Source of the DNA: Hungateiclostridiaceae bacterium UBA3934 | Lineage (GTDB): Bacteria; Bacillota; Clostridia; Acetivibrionales; DTU013 | Assembly (NCBI GenBank): GCA_002385815.1 | Contig: DGEE01000162.1 | Span: 2,269 to 11,106, forward strand | Direction: 5' to 3' | Length of the DNA: 8,838 nucleotides | Shown: positions 5,218 to 8,838 of the stretch, in pieces | Numbering within the stretch: position 1 is the stretch's first letter | Layout: each line of letters opens with the position of its first letter | Notes under the pieces: model-generated | The model's input: the letters and a program-made list of their open reading frames with translations, nothing else | Told to the model about the DNA's origin: nothing | Databases searched by the model: none | Position numbers and translations under genes: made by a program

Positions 5218-6951
5218 ATGGAAAAAACATTCGACACAAACACAACCTTCGCTGATCTTGGAATAATACCACCCATATTGAACGCCCTCAGGGAGATGGG
5301 CTTCGAGTATCCTACAGAAGTCCAGAGCCGGGCTATTCCCCATGTTTTGAACAAAGAAGATCTTATCGTGATGTCCAAGACCGGAAGCGGCAAAACAGCG
5401 GTATTCGGAGTATCCATGCTGCAGTTGATCGATCCTGAGGCCGAAGGCCCCCAGGGGCTCATCCTGACGCCGACCCGCGAGCTTGCAGTGCAGGTGGACA
5501 GTGACATCCGCCAGATGGCTAAGTTTCTGCCCCACAGGACAACTGCCGTCTACGGACAGCACAGCATGGATGCTGAAGTAAAGGAGCTGGAAAAAGGAAC
5601 GGCTATAGTCACGGGAACTCCCGGAAGGGTCTATGACCATATCCGGCAGGGGACCCTCAAGACAAAGCACATAAACTTCCTGGTACTTGACGAAGCCGAC
5701 AGGATGCTCGACATGGGCTTTATAGATCAGGTGGAAAGGATAATAAGATCTGTACCGCGGAACAGGGTCACGATGCTGTTTTCTGCCACGATGCCCACGG
5801 AGATAAAGCGAATTTGCAGAAGATACATGAAGGAACCCGAGACCATTGAAATAGAATCGCAGACAAAAACTGTGGATGCAATACGCCAGCTTTACTACAA
5901 GGTAGATGAACGTGAAAAAAGGGATCAGCTCCACAGGATACTTCTGGCTGAGAGGCCGGAAAGCTGTATGATATTCTGCAATACCCGAATTGCTGTGGAC
6001 AGGGTACGGAACTTTCTCACAAAAAAGGGGTATGCATGCTATGCACTCCATGGCGATATCCCTCAGTCCAGGAGAATGAAGACGATACAGCAGTTCAAGC
6101 AGGGCAAATTCCGCATCCTGGTTGCCACTGACGTCGCTGCCCGCGGTATACACATCGATGAGCTGGCACTTGTGGTAAATTATGATGTGCCTGTCGAAAA
6201 AGACAGCTATGTACACAGGATAGGCCGTACAGGAAGAGCAGGCCATGAGGGCTGCGCCATATCCATCGTAACTTCAAACGATATCATGGACCTGTATGCC
6301 ATAGAGGAGCATATCGGTGTCCTGATAGAAGAGTGCGAGCTGCCCGGAGACGAATTCCTGACTGAGCACAAGCAGGAAATCGACGAATGGATAAAAGCCA
6401 ATTCGGCAAGAAGAACTGAGACTGACAGACCTTCCCGTACAAAAAGCGGCCAGCGCGACAGGGCCAGACCTGACCGCAGGAAAAAAGCAGGCGGCCAAAA
6501 CCGCCGGAAAGGTGCACCACAGGAGCATGCCAATCAAAGCATTCCAGAGGAAAAAGGTCCGTCAGGCGTTCGGAAGAGCAGTACCAAAGATACTGCCAAC
6601 CGCCAGGGTCAGGCTGCGGCGAAGCAGAAAAAGCGCACCGCACCAGGCAGACCGCACCATCGAAATGCGGACCGTATTCAAAGCGGAAGTACCGCAGGTA
6701 CAGATGGGGCCTATAAGGGCAAATCCGGCGATGGAGCATATCGTCACAAAGACCGCAGCGACAGGCGCAGACCTGATACTGTCAAAAGGTCCGACAGGGT
6801 TTCCCGTGATGCAGGTAAAACTCAGAGCATATCGGACAGCGCGAAACAGAAGCGTCAGGACAATGCCGCCCGCAAACAGCAGGCAGCGAAGCCTGCCGGG
6901 AAAAAAGGCTTTCTGAAGCGCCTTGTGGATAAGCTAACTGGCAAATCATAA
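5218..6951 (+). CDS. DEAD-box ATP-dependent RNA helicase with long basic tail
   Basis: This is a superfamily 2 RNA helicase, which unwinds or remodels RNA duplexes using ATP in the cytoplasm, typically in ribosome assembly, mRNA decay or cold adaptation. The start at 5218 (MEKTFDT) is preferred over the in-frame ATG at 5212, because GAAAGAAG ends at 5211 and is spaced correctly only for 5218. Numbering from 5218, every core motif is present: Q motif with PTEVQ (Q36), Walker A SKTGSGKT (53-60), PTREL (85-89), TPGR (134-137), DEAD (158-161), SAT (189-191), MIFCNT (251-256), ATDVAARG (303-310) and HRIGRTGR (333-340). The core ends near 395. The last 180 or so residues are low-complexity, rich in Lys, Arg, Gln, Ser and Gly, as in RNA-binding tails of DeaD/CshA-like enzymes. 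They end in a short conserved-looking helix, GFLKRLVDKLTGKS. No DbpA-type folded RNA-binding domain is evident. Which housekeeping helicase it corresponds to is not certain. Confidence 0.95.
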   Translation: MEKTFDTNTTFADLGIIPPILNALREMGFEYPTEVQSRAIPHVLNKEDLIVMSKTGSGKTAVFGVSMLQLIDPEAEGPQGLILTPTRELAVQVDSDIRQMAKFLPHRTTAVYGQHSMDAEVKELEKGTAIVTGTPGRVYDHIRQGTLKTKHINFLVLDEADRMLDMGFIDQVERIIRSVPRNRVTMLFSATMPTEIKRICRRYMKEPETIEIESQTKTVDAIRQLYYKVDEREKRDQLHRILLAERPESCMIFCNTRIAVDRVRNFLTKKGYACYALHGDIPQSRRMKTIQQFKQGKFRILVATDVAARGIHIDELALVVNYDVPVEKDSYVHRIGRTGRAGHEGCAISIVTSNDIMDLYAIEEHIGVLIEECELPGDEFLTEHKQEIDEWIKANSARRTETDRPSRTKSGQRDRARPDRRKKAGGQNRRKGAPQEHANQSIPEEKGPSGVRKSSTKDTANRQGQAAAKQKKRTAPGRPHHRNADRIQSGSTAGTDGAYKGKSGDGAYRHKDRSDRRRPDTVKRSDRVSRDAGKTQSISDSAKQKRQDNAARKQQAAKPAGKKGFLKRLVDKLTGKS

Positions 6952-7036
6952 TAAACCGGATGATAAAAGGCTGAATGAGTATAAGATAAATGAGAACAGG
7001 GTAATGACAAAAAGCCAAATGTTATAAGCTAAATAA

Positions 7037-7065
7037 TAAAAGACCTGATGATAACAGGTCTTTTA
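7037..7065. terminator. Bidirectional intrinsic terminator between convergent genes
   Basis: TAAAAGACCTG (7037-7047) and CAGGTCTTTTA (7055-7065) are perfect 11-base complements around a 7-base loop. On the plus strand the T-run is inside the 3' arm (TTTT), and on the minus strand the hairpin ends TCTTTTATTATTT. It therefore serves both the helicase (stop at 6951) and the minus-strand DUF1846 gene, whose stop is at 7081-7079. The helicase-side gap (6952-7036) is AT-rich and holds nothing else I can identify. Confidence 0.85.
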
Positions 7066-7078
7066 AAAATCAAACAGT

Positions 7079-8563
7079 CTACTTGTGATAGAGTTTCTTC
7101 GTCTGATATTGAGGCTCGCATGTGATGTTGACACCAAGCTTCTGGAACACATTGTCATCGACACGCGACAATATCACAGATGAGTGGGCCTCACATCCCC
7201 TCAGCTTCGGCAGCTGCTCCATAGCCAGTGCTGCAGTCGGGTTTGTGGCAGCACATATGGACAGTGCTATGAGTATCTCATCGGTATGCAGCCGCGGGTT
7301 GTGATTTCCCATATGATTTACCTTCAAATCCTGTATTGGTTCTATGACTATCGGAGAGATCAGATGTATGTCGTCGTGGATCCCTCCAAGCTCTTTCAGG
7401 GCATTGAGCAGCATTGCCGCTGATGCACCCAGCAGCGATGTGGTCTTCCCTGTGACGATCCTGCCGTCATGAAGCTGGATAGCCACAGCCGGCGCGCCTG
7501 TGGATTCGGCACGCTGATTGGCAGCTCTTACAACAGGGCGGTCAGCCTCGCTGATCCCCAACTGCTTCATCAGGAGTTCAAGTCTGTATACCTCTGCCTT
7601 GTCCGCCATTCCCTGCCGGTGGGCACACCGTGTATTGAAATATCTGCGTATTACCTCCTGTTCGGAAGCCTCACAGACTACAGCATCATCCGTAATACAT
7701 ACCCCGGCCATATTGACTCCCATATCCGTCGGGCTCTTATATGGCGATTTCCCTTCTATCTTTTCCAGGATAGCCTTCAAAACAGGGAATATCTCCACAT
7801 CCCTGTTGTAATTCACTGCGGTCACACCATAAGCTTCCAGATGGAACGGATCTATCATGGTCACATCGTTAAGATCCGTAGTCGCAGCTTCATATGCGAT
7901 ATTTACAGGATGCTTGAGGGGAAGATTCCATATGGGGAATGTTTCGAATTTGGCATATCCGGCCTGTACTCCCCTCTTGTTATCGTGATATATCTGAGAC
8001 AGACAGACTGCCATCTTGCCGCTGCCCGGCCCGGGCGCAGTGACGACGATGAGGGATTTGCTCGTCTCCACATAGTCATTTTTTCCAAATCCGTCGTCGC
8101 TGACGATCAAAGGTATATTGGAAGGATAATCCGGTATCGGATAGTGTCTGTAAACTCTTATCCCCAGGCTCATAAGTCTCTTCTGGAACAGGTCGGCATT
8201 GTGCTGCGAACGGTAATGGGTAATGACAACACTTCCAACATAAAGCCCGATCTCGCGGAACGCATCGATCAGGCGCAGTACATCCAGGTCATATGTGATT
8301 CCCAGGTCTCCTCTTCTTTTGCTTTTTTCTATATCATCCGCGCTTATGGTAATGACGATCTCTGCCTGATCCCTGAGCTCCATCAACATTTTGACCTTGC
8401 TGTCAGGTTTGAATCCGGGAAGGACCCTTGAGGCATGGAAATCGTCGAATAATTTTCCGCCGAATTCAAGGTACAGTTTTCCGCCGAAATATTCTATCCG
8501 GTCGAGGATTTTCTGCGACTGCAGACGAAGGTACTTGTCGTTGTCAAAACCCTTTTTGTTCAT
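7079..8563 (-). CDS. DUF1846 / UPF0371 family protein, function unknown
   Basis: This 494-residue soluble protein has the full expected length for the DUF1846 (UPF0371) family found across Firmicutes and Actinobacteria. Recognisable features are the N-terminal YLEFGGKLFDDFHASRVLPG (31-50), the glycine-rich P-loop-like VVTAPGPGSGKM (173-184), and the segment PIWNLPLKHPVNIAYEAATT (210-229). A second stretch, GRIVTGKTTSLLGASAA (367-383), also has the look of a nucleotide or phosphate contact loop, but this is inference. There is no signal peptide or membrane segment. The family's biochemical role is not established as far as I know. CAGGAG seven bases before the ATG supports the start. It is a single-gene unit with its own promoter and terminator, convergent with the helicase. 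Confidence 0.93.
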   Translation of the reverse strand: MNKKGFDNDKYLRLQSQKILDRIEYFGGKLYLEFGGKLFDDFHASRVLPGFKPDSKVKMLMELRDQAEIVITISADDIEKSKRRGDLGITYDLDVLRLIDAFREIGLYVGSVVITHYRSQHNADLFQKRLMSLGIRVYRHYPIPDYPSNIPLIVSDDGFGKNDYVETSKSLIVVTAPGPGSGKMAVCLSQIYHDNKRGVQAGYAKFETFPIWNLPLKHPVNIAYEAATTDLNDVTMIDPFHLEAYGVTAVNYNRDVEIFPVLKAILEKIEGKSPYKSPTDMGVNMAGVCITDDAVVCEASEQEVIRRYFNTRCAHRQGMADKAEVYRLELLMKQLGISEADRPVVRAANQRAESTGAPAVAIQLHDGRIVTGKTTSLLGASAAMLLNALKELGGIHDDIHLISPIVIEPIQDLKVNHMGNHNPRLHTDEILIALSICAATNPTAALAMEQLPKLRGCEAHSSVILSRVDDNVFQKLGVNITCEPQYQTKKLYHK

Positions 8564-8633
8564 CTTTACACTCCTGTATCAGATAAAGTAAGCTGTCGTA
8601 CGAAAATACCTGTTGATAGCTTTTTCCCTACTC

Positions 8634-8662
8634 ACAATAACATATTGGGCAATCATCGTCAA
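8634..8662 (-). promoter_or_regulatory. Promoter of the DUF1846 gene
   Basis: On the minus strand TTGACG (8662-8657), a 17-base spacer and TATTGT (8639-8634) are present, with a TG one base upstream of the -10 as in extended promoters. The start would be near 8627, giving a leader of about 64 bases before the ATG at 8563. Confidence 0.6.
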
Positions 8663-8731
8663 TTACACAAGATGAGATACCCCTTTCTTTTTTCCCCGGT
8701 GTTTTACCCGGGTAATTCGCTGAACAAGCGT

Positions 8732-8838
8732 AGATTTTGTACCGGATTTTGGTTTAACGCAGAATTTTGCACTGGTTTTCAGTTTAGCGTAAGGATCCTG
8801 TACAGGGTTTTGGTTTCACGCGGAATTTTACAATGGTT
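8732..8838. repeat. About 30-bp direct repeats resembling the end of an IS21-type element
   Basis: Three and a half degenerate units start at 8732, 8761, 8792 and 8822, with a 29-31 base period. Each follows the pattern A/G-GAATTTTG-TAC-GG-TTTTGGTTTAACGC; for example GGTTTAACGC, AGTTTAGCGT and GGTTTCACGC close successive units. On the minus strand they read as GCGTTAAACC plus AAAAT modules. IS21-family insertion sequences carry several repeats of this kind at each end for transposase binding, and the composition resembles clostridial members as I remember them. The element's genes would lie to the right of the window. The exact boundary is unclear; a 12-bp palindrome TTACCCGGGTAA lies just outside the array at 8704-8715. 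Confidence 0.5.

Noticed and set aside
5167..6246. A 359-codon open frame on the minus strand across the helicase core
   Set aside because: It is entirely antisense to a gene with every DEAD-box motif intact, has no recognisable domain, and its Cys/His/Tyr-rich composition is typical of a shadow frame.
6512..6916. A second plus-strand frame within the helicase tail, as possible evidence of a frameshift
   Set aside because: The helicase frame continues to a sensible Lys-rich end and the alternative has no domain. The low stop density follows from the Arg/Lys/Ala-rich tail.
7469..8431. A 320-codon plus-strand frame opposite the DUF1846 gene
   Set aside because: It is antisense to a full-length recognised family member, its composition is shadow-like, and it has no convincing ribosome binding site.

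Overview
The window looks like a chromosomal stretch from a low-to-mid GC Bacillota, most likely Clostridia. The evidence is sigma-A type promoters with TATAAT or extended TGnTATAAT boxes, AGGAGG-like ribosome binding sites, frequent AGA/AGG/ATA codons, Firmicute-style intrinsic terminators, and a lipoprotein with a Gram-positive type leader. The species cannot be named from the sequence.

Layout, left to right. (1) 1-176, minus: the 5' part of a gene running off the left edge, possibly a GNAT acetyltransferase. (2) 177-347: an intrinsic terminator and a striking 34-bp near-perfect palindrome. (3) 348-2453, minus: a 701-aa protein joining a KAP-family P-loop NTPase to a class I SAM-dependent methyltransferase, the most unusual gene here. 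(4) 2454-2799: a divergent promoter region with a long leader ahead of the next gene. (5) 2800-3762, plus: an AEC (auxin efflux carrier) family permease. (6) 3889-5034, plus: a secreted lipoprotein with a repetitive acidic linker and one DxDxDG calcium-loop motif. (7) 5218-6951, plus: a DEAD-box RNA helicase with a long basic low-complexity tail. (8) 7037-7065: a hairpin terminator shared by the two convergent genes. (9) 7079-8563, minus: a DUF1846 (UPF0371) protein of unknown function. (10) 8732-8838: about 30-bp direct repeats resembling the multi-repeat end of an IS21-type insertion sequence lying mostly outside the window.

The genes do not form one operon. Every complete gene has its own candidate promoter, strands alternate, and spacers of 125-350 bp separate them. 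The permease, lipoprotein and helicase are co-directional but probably transcribed as separate units. No tRNA, rRNA, CRISPR array or complete mobile element was seen. The best candidate for an undescribed system is the KAP NTPase-methyltransferase fusion: KAP proteins include the phage-exclusion protein PifA, so a defence role is possible, but nothing else in the window supports it directly.
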